Source: an uncultured Bacteroidota bacterium
GTDB taxonomy: Bacteria > Bacteroidota > Bacteroidia > Bacteroidales > VadinHA17
Length of the DNA: 36,116 nucleotides
Assembly (NCBI GenBank): GCA_937864815.1
Contig: CALMJY010000080.1
Span: 1 to 36,116 of the forward strand
Direction of reading: 5' to 3'
Below the pieces are notes generated by a model that saw only the letters and a program-made list of their open reading frames with translations, did not search any database and was not told the DNA's origin. The number at the start of each line of letters is the position of its first letter. Position 1 is the first letter of the stretch. The translations under genes were made by a program, and so were the position numbers. Shown here in pieces: positions 7,991 to 15,623 of the stretch.

Positions 7991-8320
7991 ATGTCAAACG
8001 AATTTGAAAAAGCAAAGGTATTCAGCTTCAGTGACTCAGTTGACTACTCTGCAGGTGGTATTGTGAGCAAAACAGTACTTAAAAAGCAGACAGGAAATAT
8101 TTCACTCTTCTCATTCGACAAGGGTGAAGCGCTCAGTGAACATACGGCTCCCTTCGATGCAATGATCCAGGTTGTCGACGGCAAAGGTGAAATCACAATA
8201 GGAGGGAAGCCTTATATAGTCAAAGCCGGAGAAACGATTATAATGCCCGCAAATATCAGTCATTCGGTTAAGGCAGTTGAAAAGTTCAAGATGGTGCTGA
8301 CAATGATCAGGAGCAGCTAG
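7991..8320 (+). CDS. Small cupin-domain protein
   Basis: 109 residues forming a single cupin barrel. Motif 1 is around GEALSEHTAPFDAMIQVVDGKGEITIGGK (55-80) and motif 2 around KAGETIIMPANISHSVKAVEKFK (81-103). The second metal-binding histidine region is present (SHSVKA), but motif 1 keeps only one clear His (H59), so metal binding may be incomplete. Such mini-cupins are often stress-related or sugar-binding; the role here is unknown. There is no obvious ribosome-binding site: the upstream sequence is an octamer repeat array. It converges on the phosphoesterase gene, with two bases between them. Confidence 0.88.
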   Translation: MSNEFEKAKVFSFSDSVDYSAGGIVSKTVLKKQTGNISLFSFDKGEALSEHTAPFDAMIQVVDGKGEITIGGKPYIVKAGETIIMPANISHSVKAVEKFKMVLTMIRSS

Positions 8321-8322
8321 TA

Positions 8323-9090
8323 TCAGGCTGATAGAGAGTTTAACTCAGGGATTCGGGATTGTGTTTTCCAGTGTTTTTCTTTAACAGAGGCTTTGTTTTC
8401 CTTTATCATTTCATATTTAAGTGTTTCTGTATCAAGTATTATACCCTGGAATCGTCCCATTGAGCAGGAACCACAATTCAGGTATCTTTTCTTTTTGTTC
8501 AGATAGTAGGTATGATGTGATTCAAGTTTATGTGTGTGACCTAGAATTACTACATCATATTCCTTAAGCAATTTTAAAGCATAAGAGAGATATTTTATCC
8601 TGTTGTACTTTTTAGGAATGTGATTAATCTGGTCATCAAGTGCCACTATCTTAAGATATAAATCCATTGTCCATTTGCTATTCTTAAGTTTCTTAAGCAG
8701 GTTAAAGCCTGTTTTACTGATTATGTATCCGATCTTTGATCCGTTAAACCAGTCTGCAAGGTGACCATGTTCTATATGGATTACCTGACCACTGGAATTG
8801 GTTATCTGATAATGATTCAGACCAGTTGGATTGAATATATCATGGTTTCCTTTGATGAATATAAAGTCCTTACGGCCAAAAAATTTGAAAAGTTTTGGAT
8901 TTGCTTTTTTAATATCACCCATGCGGTATTTAAGCAATTCAAAAATATCTCCGTTTAATATCACATTATCAATTGAATATTTATTTATTATAAACTCTAT
9001 CTCAGATATCAGTTCAGATCCCTTCCACTGGAATGTACCGAATGAATCACCGTTATCAATATGAAGATCAGATATTATAAGTATATTCAT
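8323..9090 (-). CDS. Calcineurin-type metallophosphoesterase (LpxH/PlcP-like)
   Basis: 255 residues with a full set of dinuclear-metal motifs: DLHID (D8, H10), NGDIFE (D48), KGNHD (N82, H83), EHGH (H108, H110) and GHTH (184-187). This is the UDP-2,3-diacylglucosamine pyrophosphatase-like (COG2908-type) branch. That branch contains both LpxH (lipid A synthesis) and PlcP, the Mn-dependent phospholipase C that frees diacylglycerol from phospholipids in phosphate-starved bacteria. The start overlaps the end of an MGDG-synthase-like glycosyltransferase gene by 23 bp, which implies coupled translation and a shared pathway; that favours a PlcP-like role. A lipid A role cannot be excluded from sequence alone. 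Confidence 0.85.
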   Translation of the reverse strand: MNILIISDLHIDNGDSFGTFQWKGSELISEIEFIINKYSIDNVILNGDIFELLKYRMGDIKKANPKLFKFFGRKDFIFIKGNHDIFNPTGLNHYQITNSSGQVIHIEHGHLADWFNGSKIGYIISKTGFNLLKKLKNSKWTMDLYLKIVALDDQINHIPKKYNRIKYLSYALKLLKEYDVVILGHTHKLESHHTYYLNKKKRYLNCGSCSMGRFQGIILDTETLKYEMIKENKASVKEKHWKTQSRIPELNSLSA

Positions 9091-10225
9091 GTTGTGTGTT
9101 GAAATTAATCAGGTACTCTGAAACCGGGCCTACTCCGTTGCAGATAGAAGCCTTCCTGATATTAGCCACATGTGATTTATAAAAGTCTTCATCGTTTAGA
9201 AGTCTTGATACAATAGCAGGTATCTTTTTTGTGTTTTTTTCGAATATGCCCATATCTTTTTTGCAAATGAAATCTTTGTTTCCTTTCTCCTGCTCCCATA
9301 TATAGTTATTGATTATCTGGACTTTTCCCAGAAGAAGTATCTCCATGAATGTTGATGCACCGCATTTTGTAATAACTATATCAGAGATGCTTATCAGTTC
9401 ATGAACATTGTCAATGAAACCATATATTTTAAGATTCTCAGATGAATATTTTCTTTTTATTTTACATATATGATCATACATTTTTCTGTTCCTTCCACAA
9501 ACAACAGCTACCTCTGCATTTATATTATTGATAATTATTGATTTCAGTATTTTTTTCCCTCTGGGCATGCCATCTCCGCCTCCCATAATCAGTATTACTT
9601 TGGAATCATCACTGAAACCCAGCTTTTTTCTGATTACATTTTGTTTCACTCTGCCAGGTTGCCTGGAATATCTCTGATCAAGGACAAATGGAAATACTTT
9701 CATTCTTTTATTATCCAAACCTTTACTGATGCATTTTTCCTTCAGCATATCGCTGAAAAGAATGTAGTTCTGATCTTTTCTGATAAACCATATCGGATGA
9801 GCTGTAAATGGATCTGTAACGACAGTAATAACAGGTATATACAGTTTATTTCGTTCAATTACATTATACACAGGAGTTATGAGGAAAAAATGAAAGATTA
9901 CTATTTTTTCAGGTTTGCTAACCATAATTTCTTTTTCAATCAGCCCCTCAATAAACCATGAAACTATGTATGAAGAGAGTACAGAAATCAGCCTGATCTT
10001 GTGTAGTGCATACAGGAATTCGAAAACCCAGACAGCTTTATTTACTGAATTTCTATAGCCGTCTTCTATTATATACCGTATTATGGGATTGGCTTTTGCA
10101 AGACCGTCGGCGAGAATAATCTCTACTTCATTTTTCTTTTTGTTTTTTATTTTTTCTGCAACTGCTTTTGCAGGAGCAAGATGCCCTCCACCGGTTTTAA
10201 GATAAAAAAACAAATACTTTTTCAA
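9068..10225 (-). CDS. MGDG-synthase-like glycosyltransferase (GT28 type)
   Basis: 385 residues in a GT-B fold. N-terminal half: TGGGH (11-15), the family's glycine-rich acceptor loop, and VVTDPFTAHPIW (135-146), matching the MGDG_synth domain. C-terminal half: IMGGGDG (213-219) and DIVITKCGASTFMEILLLGK (282-301), the nucleotide-sugar site. The likely reaction is transfer of a hexose from a UDP-sugar to diacylglycerol or a related lipid at the inner membrane. It is translationally linked with the downstream phosphoesterase gene (23-bp overlap), which could supply the diacylglycerol. A TAGTTTTG box (10249-10256) and an upstream GTT-N8-GTTACA site (10267-10283) suggest its own regulated promoter. 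Murein MurG is a distant relative but lacks these motifs. Confidence 0.88.
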   Translation of the reverse strand: MKKYLFFYLKTGGGHLAPAKAVAEKIKNKKKNEVEIILADGLAKANPIIRYIIEDGYRNSVNKAVWVFEFLYALHKIRLISVLSSYIVSWFIEGLIEKEIMVSKPEKIVIFHFFLITPVYNVIERNKLYIPVITVVTDPFTAHPIWFIRKDQNYILFSDMLKEKCISKGLDNKRMKVFPFVLDQRYSRQPGRVKQNVIRKKLGFSDDSKVILIMGGGDGMPRGKKILKSIIINNINAEVAVVCGRNRKMYDHICKIKRKYSSENLKIYGFIDNVHELISISDIVITKCGASTFMEILLLGKVQIINNYIWEQEKGNKDFICKKDMGIFEKNTKKIPAIVSRLLNDEDFYKSHVANIRKASICNGVGPVSEYLINFNTQHEYTYNI

Positions 10226-10248
10226 AACAGGGAGTATTGTTTATATGG

Positions 10249-10283
10249 CAAAACTATAACACATTTGTTTTTAAAGTGTTACA
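10249..10283 (-). promoter_or_regulatory. Candidate regulated promoter of the glycosyltransferase-phosphoesterase pair
   Basis: TAGTTTTG on the minus strand (10249-10256) fits the -7 consensus, with no TTG at 19 bp. Instead, ten bases upstream, GTTTTT-AAAGT-GTTACA (10267-10283, plus strand) forms an 11-bp-phased direct repeat like those before other genes of this block. The segment 10257-10281 is also an imperfect palindrome (TAACAC...GTGTTA). Confidence 0.35.
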
Positions 10284-10314
10284 AATAAGTAAAGATGTTG
10301 TTAATTAAATATTA

Positions 10315-11637
10315 CTATCTCTGGAGAGGATCATTGCTTATTTTATAGGCGCCTGTCTGAAGCAAATCAATTATATTATATGTGCCATATTTCCTCCCCT
10401 TCAGGAATCCAAGCCAGGCTGCCTCAGCAAGTTTACCTTTCCTATGAAGATCGCCAAGCCACTGATTAGTATACCTGATATTCAGTTGTTTAAATCCTGA
10501 TCCTGTTTCTCGCAGCCATCGTCTGTTGCATTTTTCCTGTGGACCGATTGGAGGAGTTAATATTAAAGGTATGCCAAGTGCACTGTAAAATGACATTTCA
10601 CTAGGCTTCGTCCATAAAACATCTGTTTCAGGAAGTATCTGATTGAATTTATTGAAGTATTCTTCTGTTTCATTATCCCAGATCACTTTTATATTGTTGC
10701 TTCCTCCGGAATGCTTCTCCCTTATATTGTCATAGTATTCGAATATCTCTTTTCTTGTACCGGCCACAAGATTCAGTTTTATTTTCCCTCTTGCTATTTC
10801 ATCGGAAAGACTCTCGGCAATTTGCCTGCCAATCTCTTTCTGTGCACCTGCTCCACCAACAGCGAAAGTTATAGTCAGATAATTACATTCATTTAATGGA
10901 TTGTTTATCAGGGCTTTGTCATAGTCAAGATAAGCGTTAATACTGTGTTTGTATAAATTGTAAAATCTACCTTCATGATCCAGATTCATGAGCCTCCTTA
11001 TAAGATTCTTCTTTAGAATGTTTAATGATCTGTCACCCAGAAGTTCAAGAGGCAGTGGAAATCCGGTCAGGTGTATGTTTTTACTTGGAACACCATACGA
11101 AAGGAGTCTTTGTTCAGAAATTGATCCGGAGGCAAAATATTCAATGTTACTTTCGTATGGTTTTTCAGAAACCCATACTCTGCTGATATCTGTATCACAG
11201 ATTATACAGAATATTTTTTTGTGTCCAGCCATATCAGCAGCGATTGCAATTGAATAAAATGATGTTACAAGTGGAAGCTCAGGATCAGTTATACGGCTAA
11301 TGACACCAGCCCCAAGACCATTTCTGATTCTTCCTTTTAACAACTTTACCTGAAAGGTTTTTCCGGATCTGTCTCCGGACGGATAATAATTTGGAATATA
11401 AAGTAATTTGTCAATAAACTTAGTGAATAAAATACCTATCACCGGCAATTTTGATGCCCTTGAAACATATTCGTATCCAGCTCTGATAAGTGCCCACATT
11501 TTTAATTCTCTGCGTGTTGCACCTTCCATATTGTTGGCATTCAGGATAACTCCGTTATAAGCCAGCTGCTTTAGCGGATATATTCCTCTATGATGTCCAT
11601 ATCCCATATCTGTCGACACTAACCAGAATCGCTGCAT
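10315..11637 (-). CDS. GT-B-like protein of unknown acceptor (MGDG/MurG-like architecture)
   Basis: The frame is open from 11697, but the ATG at 11637 has an AGAAGG ribosome-binding site 7 bp upstream and gives MQRFWLVSTDMGYGHHRG, so I use it (440 aa). DMGYGHHR (10-17) takes the place of the TGGGH loop of the neighbouring glycosyltransferase, CDTDISRVWV (147-156) corresponds to its TDP..HP.W segment, TFAVGGAGAQ (257-266) is a Rossmann glycine loop, and TKPSEMSFYSALGIPLILTPPIGPQEK (343-369) corresponds to the C-terminal sugar-nucleotide site. I infer a divergent GT-B enzyme acting on a lipid. The family is not one I can name. It is divergent from the SDR gene and lies 89 bp before the MGDG-like gene on the same strand. 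Confidence 0.7.
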   Translation of the reverse strand: MQRFWLVSTDMGYGHHRGIYPLKQLAYNGVILNANNMEGATRRELKMWALIRAGYEYVSRASKLPVIGILFTKFIDKLLYIPNYYPSGDRSGKTFQVKLLKGRIRNGLGAGVISRITDPELPLVTSFYSIAIAADMAGHKKIFCIICDTDISRVWVSEKPYESNIEYFASGSISEQRLLSYGVPSKNIHLTGFPLPLELLGDRSLNILKKNLIRRLMNLDHEGRFYNLYKHSINAYLDYDKALINNPLNECNYLTITFAVGGAGAQKEIGRQIAESLSDEIARGKIKLNLVAGTRKEIFEYYDNIREKHSGGSNNIKVIWDNETEEYFNKFNQILPETDVLWTKPSEMSFYSALGIPLILTPPIGPQEKCNRRWLRETGSGFKQLNIRYTNQWLGDLHRKGKLAEAAWLGFLKGRKYGTYNIIDLLQTGAYKISNDPLQR

Positions 11638-11833
11638 AAATTTACCTTCTATGATTATCAGTAAATATGAAGCAGAATTATTACATATAAATTTCATTCT
11701 GTTAACAAAAAAGTTAATGAAAAAACAGAAAATTACATAATAGTTAATTAATTGTTAATAAATCAGATATGGAATATGTGATATGCTATTTGTTCCATAT
11801 CTTTCATAATTATTAGTAAAAAGTCATCTGAAA
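11638..11833. promoter_or_regulatory. Divergent control region with perfect palindrome and phased GTTAAT repeat
   Basis: This 196-bp AT-rich spacer separates the GT-B-like gene (minus) from the SDR gene (plus). AGATATGGAA (11765-11774) and TTCCATATCT (11793-11802) are a perfect 10-bp inverted repeat around an 18-bp centre, an operator-like layout about 30 bp before the SDR start. GTTAAT-TAATT-GTTAAT (11743-11759) is a direct repeat with 11-bp phase. No consensus -33/-7 pair was found. Confidence 0.45.
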
Positions 11834-12763
11834 ATGCGACACACGATTCTTGGTATCGACAGTTCATTGAGCAAATCCCTTGCAACTGAACTTTTAACTG
11901 ATTCACACAATCTTGTCAGGATTGTAAACCATCATGAATACTGGATACCTGGAACCGAAACTTTACCTCTTGATCTTACATCAGTTGAAGAAATCAGGAA
12001 AGCGATAACCGGTTCAGATATAGTATACCTTTTTGCTTCTCACATCCCCATGGACAGGCATATGCAGGAAAACTGGATTAGGATTGTAAAGGCTTCAATT
12101 AAGGCATGCAAATGGACAAATTCTAAATTTATATATGTTGATAATGCAGATATATACGGACGTTTCAATGGCAGAATAACAGAAAATACTCCCTGCAGAC
12201 CATGCACTGATTCAGGTAAGGTTCTTCTGGATGCAGCATTACTTGTTGAACATGAACTTCCTGGTCAAACTTTCAAGTGCATAATTTGCAGAACAGCAGA
12301 TATATACGGTCCTTATACAAATAGCGCTAACTACTTGAGATATAATGTTATAGAACGTATCCTCAGGAATAAAGTTCCTCGCTGGTTCATAAATGATGAA
12401 ATGCAGCATTCCTTTACCTTCACAACTGATATTGCCCGGGCAATAAGAATGTTGGTAATGAATGAAGACTCTAATAATCAGATATGGCATCTGCCAACTG
12501 AAAATTCCCTTTCAGGGCAGACTTTAATTCATATTGTTTCAAACATTGTAGGGTCCGATCCATACTATACAGTTTTATCAGGAGCTTCTTTATGGATGGA
12601 AGCCTTGTTAAATAAAGAAGTGTCAGTAAATTATAACAGAGCTTACAGATTTGAGAACGGAATTATTTTCGATTCATCAAAGTTTAATAGTGCATTCAGC
12701 TATAAACCTGTTTCATATTATGACGGGATGAAGCTGACAATCGATTATTTGATTGAAGCTTAG
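11834..12763 (+). CDS. NAD-dependent epimerase/dehydratase-like SDR with degenerate active site
   Basis: 309 residues with the extended-SDR plan: an N-terminal Rossmann strand, YLFAS near 65-69, FIYVDNADIYG (99-109), a second RTADIYGPYTNSANYLRY (153-170) and a C-terminal substrate part. The hallmark residues are altered: the glycine-rich loop reads GIDSSLSK (7-14) instead of GxxGxxG, and at the YxxxK site TDSGK (125-129) keeps Lys129 but has Thr125 in place of Tyr. It may still bind a nucleotide or be a non-catalytic or atypical enzyme. It is the only plus-strand gene of the lipid block, and its last 68 bp overlap the 3' end of the convergent OlsF-like gene. Confidence 0.72.
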   Translation: MRHTILGIDSSLSKSLATELLTDSHNLVRIVNHHEYWIPGTETLPLDLTSVEEIRKAITGSDIVYLFASHIPMDRHMQENWIRIVKASIKACKWTNSKFIYVDNADIYGRFNGRITENTPCRPCTDSGKVLLDAALLVEHELPGQTFKCIICRTADIYGPYTNSANYLRYNVIERILRNKVPRWFINDEMQHSFTFTTDIARAIRMLVMNEDSNNQIWHLPTENSLSGQTLIHIVSNIVGSDPYYTVLSGASLWMEALLNKEVSVNYNRAYRFENGIIFDSSKFNSAFSYKPVSYYDGMKLTIDYLIEA

Positions 12764-14516
12764 TGTCTTTCGATAATTGAATCCTCATTTCAAATGGTAA
12801 ATCTTCAACAGCTGCTATCATAAGAGCATCAAGACAATTATTGAAGCTGGCATCAATATTGAAACAGATTACATTTCCATTCATCGCCAGGTATTTTTTA
12901 AGCAAAACCGGGATTTCAAAGCCTGGCTGAATAATTGATAGTTTTTTTTCAAAGGCCCTTATATCACTATCCATATCTTCAAGAATCAAAGCATTTTCTA
13001 TCTGCAGATAATAGGGTATGATGAATGGCTTTGTTGGTTTGACGAACTTAGCAAGATTTGAGTTAAAATAAAATCTGTTTATATAATTAACAATCAGGCT
13101 TTTATTTTTTGCAGAATAATCGTTACTGATACTTACCGGTCCGATAATATATTTAAGTTCCTGATTTAATTTCATGAATTGAAATATTCCCTTCCATAAA
13201 AGCAGTAGAGGGAAATGCTGCCTCTGATATTCCTTCAGGATAAAAGATCTGCCCAATTCGGCCGATTTACTGATTATATCCGCAAAACCAGCTTTTAACC
13301 GGAAAAGTGAACTGATATAAAACCCTGTAATACCAAATTCCGACATAATTTCACTTCCATGTCCGATACGGTAGGCTCCTGCTATCTGTTGAGTATTCCT
13401 GTCCCAGAGGAAAAGGTGGTAATAATGACTGTCAAATTTGTCCAGATCAAGAGCTTTATTTGATCCTTCACCTACTGAACGGAATGTAATCTCCCGTAAT
13501 CGGCCGATCTCCGTCAAAATGTTTGATATTCCGGATGCTTTACTGCAATATACTGCAAGATTGTTCTTTTCAAGGAGAAGACACTTCTCAGGAAGCTTAT
13601 CAATTTCCGACTGCATAACAAGAGAATTTACGGGGTCGGCAATAATACAGTTTTGCATTTTAAGACTACGGGGACGGGAGAGAAAGAAGTAACTGTTAGC
13701 GGCAGTTTTATTTAATGAATAGGTCAGATTCCTCAGATAATCAGACAGGTCATTTATTGTATTGAAGCTGTTTATCGTTTCAGGGTTTACAGGTTCACCA
13801 AAATATAAGTTGATTCTCCTGTGACTGCTCTTCATGATTTCTGAAGGCAACATAGCAGTCCTGAAAAGAGGATTTATCATGCCAGCAAGATAAAATCTCA
13901 TACTGTTCCTTGCTCCGAATAAAACTGGTATTATCCTCACTCCGGACGAACGGATCATTTTAACAGATGATGGTTGCCATTTTCTGTCAGTTATGCTCAT
14001 TGTATGACTCTGAAATGAAGAAACTTCGCCGGCAGGAAACAGCCCCAGAGGTTTACCGGCAGCTAAATGCTCCAGGGCACCCTTAATGCCACTGTACGAA
14101 GACCTTTGTGATTTCAGTTCTTCAAAAGGATTTACCGGAAATATGTAATCTCTAAGGGGTTCAATATTCGTCAGAATGAAGTTGCCCTGTATCTTAAAAT
14201 CGGGCCTTATTCTGCATATTAACTTAAGCAATATCAATCCGTCAATTCCTCCCAATGGGTGATTTGAGATGATAATGAATGGTCCATGTTTGGGAATTAT
14301 ATTAGTGTAATCACTATATACATTATACCTGATATCCAGTTTTTCAATTGCTTTGTCAATAAATTCCAATCCGTTGTATATACTTATCTCATCATATAAA
14401 AGATTTAGCCTCTTAATTGATAATATATTCATGATCTGCTCAACTTTCTTCTTTGATGCGACAGATTCCAGCTTAAGTATCTGACAGATTTCTTTTTCTG
14501 TAATAAAATAATTCAT
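12696..14516 (-). CDS. olsF: OlsF-like bifunctional acyltransferase (aminolipid synthesis)
   Basis: 606 residues with two acyltransferase domains. Residues 60-260 are a PlsC-type lyso-lipid O-acyltransferase with NHPLGGID (85-92) and FPAGE (160-164). Residues about 300-510 are a hemolysin-like GNAT (OlsB type) with REITFRSVGEG, HYYHLFLWDRNTQQIAGAYRIG and the long PVSISNDY...INRFYF segment. This order and length fit OlsF of Serratia and Flavobacterium, which makes ornithine lipids by N- then O-acylation. In Bacteroides the split homologues GlsB/GlsA make glycine lipids, so the amino acid head group is open. The product would be a phosphorus-free membrane lipid. The gene is 7 bp downstream of the DedA-like gene and overlaps the convergent SDR gene by 68 bp. 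Confidence 0.82.
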   Translation of the reverse strand: MNYFITEKEICQILKLESVASKKKVEQIMNILSIKRLNLLYDEISIYNGLEFIDKAIEKLDIRYNVYSDYTNIIPKHGPFIIISNHPLGGIDGLILLKLICRIRPDFKIQGNFILTNIEPLRDYIFPVNPFEELKSQRSSYSGIKGALEHLAAGKPLGLFPAGEVSSFQSHTMSITDRKWQPSSVKMIRSSGVRIIPVLFGARNSMRFYLAGMINPLFRTAMLPSEIMKSSHRRINLYFGEPVNPETINSFNTINDLSDYLRNLTYSLNKTAANSYFFLSRPRSLKMQNCIIADPVNSLVMQSEIDKLPEKCLLLEKNNLAVYCSKASGISNILTEIGRLREITFRSVGEGSNKALDLDKFDSHYYHLFLWDRNTQQIAGAYRIGHGSEIMSEFGITGFYISSLFRLKAGFADIISKSAELGRSFILKEYQRQHFPLLLLWKGIFQFMKLNQELKYIIGPVSISNDYSAKNKSLIVNYINRFYFNSNLAKFVKPTKPFIIPYYLQIENALILEDMDSDIRAFEKKLSIIQPGFEIPVLLKKYLAMNGNVICFNIDASFNNCLDALMIAAVEDLPFEMRIQLSKDTKLQSNNRLSASSRHNMKQVYS

Positions 14517-14523
14517 GTATTAA

Positions 14524-15105
14524 TTATTTTTTAATAGGAATAGATCTGATTCTTATGTTTCTGGTAAGGATAAGTAGCTTAAGAGGTTTCTTAATAAGCA
14601 GGGACAGGAGCATAAACTTAAGTAAATGGCTGATAATAACAATGATGATGAAAATAAGCAGGCTCTTTTGCAAGGCTCCTGAAGCCAGTGCAAAGATTAG
14701 ATATGGAATAGGCAGGAATGAAGCAAAAAAGAGTATCCAGTGATTCCATACCGAATACATATTGATTGCTAAATTAAATTTTTCCTGAGTTAAGGCAGGA
14801 ACAATTTTTATAAGGAAATCCGGCAAATGCAGTGAATTTCCTTCTGTGAAATCTGCCAGCTGCAATCCCAGATAATAGGAAATAATTGACCCGGATACTA
14901 TACCTGAGATGCTCCATACTGTAAATACAATTGTCTTCCTTGGAAACTGGGATATAAGAAGTACAAAAAGTGTTGCCACAGGAGCAGGAAATAATGTGGC
15001 ATCGATAAGTCCAAAAATAAACAGAATAAATGAAGCGTATCTGATCCTGTTATATCTGATTATCCATTCCTTAGTCTTTTTTATGGAAGACTTCAGCATA
15101 CTCAT
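14524..15105 (-). CDS. DedA/VTT (SNARE-associated) family membrane protein, YqaA-like
   Basis: 193 residues with about five hydrophobic segments and the small-VTT layout: FIFGLIDATLFPAPVATLFVLL (35-56), a GSIISYYLGLQL re-entrant region (about 84-95), and FLPIPYLIFALASGAL (143-158), where the conserved proline-rich turn sits. VTT proteins are linked to lipid scrambling or undecaprenyl/phospholipid flipping. ATG 15099 (third residue) has AAGGAA at a better spacing than 15105, so the true start may be two codons in. It lies 38 bp after the DUF2934 gene and 7 bp before the OlsF-like gene, probably co-transcribed. Confidence 0.8.
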   Translation of the reverse strand: MSMLKSSIKKTKEWIIRYNRIRYASFILFIFGLIDATLFPAPVATLFVLLISQFPRKTIVFTVWSISGIVSGSIISYYLGLQLADFTEGNSLHLPDFLIKIVPALTQEKFNLAINMYSVWNHWILFFASFLPIPYLIFALASGALQKSLLIFIIIVIISHLLKFMLLSLLIKKPLKLLILTRNIRIRSIPIKK

Positions 15106-15143
15106 TTCCTTATGTGATCGGAATCAAGCTGAAAAGAAAGATG

Positions 15144-15353
15144 CTAACCTCTTAAATACTTTTCGGCCTGATACCAGTCATCATCAGGCGTTCCGTTGAT
15201 ACCTGCTTCGGTCCTTAGATTATATAATTCATTTGCTTTTAACCTGATTGATACCTCATCAGGTGCATTTTCCTGTTTATTACGTTTTAATGATTTTCTG
15301 GCAGTTAATTTTCCTTTGCTACTACTGACAGTATTCTCGTTTTCTGTTTTCAT
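15144..15353 (-). CDS. DUF2934-type mini-protein
   Basis: 69 residues: a basic, low-complexity N terminus (1-32, many Lys/Arg/Ser/Asn) and a C-terminal helix pair SIRLKANELYNLRTEAGINGTPDDDWYQAEKYL split around residues 35-68. The pattern 'A.ELY..R...GxxxxxxDDWxxAE' matches DUF2934, usually found in small soluble proteins of unknown role. It is the first gene of the DedA-OlsF unit. A -7-like TATTTTTG box (15382-15389) lies about 30 bp upstream. Confidence 0.75.
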   Translation of the reverse strand: MKTENENTVSSSKGKLTARKSLKRNKQENAPDEVSIRLKANELYNLRTEAGINGTPDDDWYQAEKYLRG

Positions 15354-15381
15354 ATTTTCAATCTTTGAATGAATTATGGAT

Positions 15382-15415
15382 CAAAAATATAGCAGCGATG
15401 TAACAAAATGAGAAC
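15382..15415 (-). promoter_or_regulatory. Candidate activator-dependent promoter of the DUF2934-DedA-OlsF unit
   Basis: TATTTTTG (15382-15389) fits TAnnTTTG, but no TTG is 19 bp upstream. In its place, nine bases upstream of the box, GTTCTC-ATTTT-GTTACA (minus strand, 15399-15415) forms an 11-bp-phased direct repeat. Replacement of the -33 element by such repeats is how Pho boxes work in other phyla. This is read by eye only. Confidence 0.35.
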
Positions 15416-15584
15416 AATTTTAATTCATTTTAATTACGCTTTGGTTAAGAATATAACGGAGCAAATACAATTCTTCAGACTGTTCTCCTGATAACAATGA
15501 TTAGAGGCATTAATACATAATTAATAATCTGAAATACTTCAGATCAGTATATTAATAACAGGATAGATAAAAAGTCGATGAATG

Positions 15585-15607
15585 ACAGGTAAAATATAAC
15601 TACCTGT
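15585..15607. other. Small hairpin downstream of the second DUF47 gene
   Basis: ACAGGTA (15585-15591) pairs with TACCTGT (15601-15607) over a 9-nt loop. A short T-run follows only on the plus strand, whereas the adjacent DUF47 gene (ending at 15624) is on the minus strand. It may stabilise the 3' end, but it is not a good terminator for that gene. Confidence 0.35.
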
Positions 15608-15623
15608 TTTATAACTTATTAAT

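Noticed and set aside
15585-15607. Intrinsic terminator of the second DUF47 gene
   Set aside because: The hairpin is good, but the T-run is on the wrong strand for the minus-strand gene.
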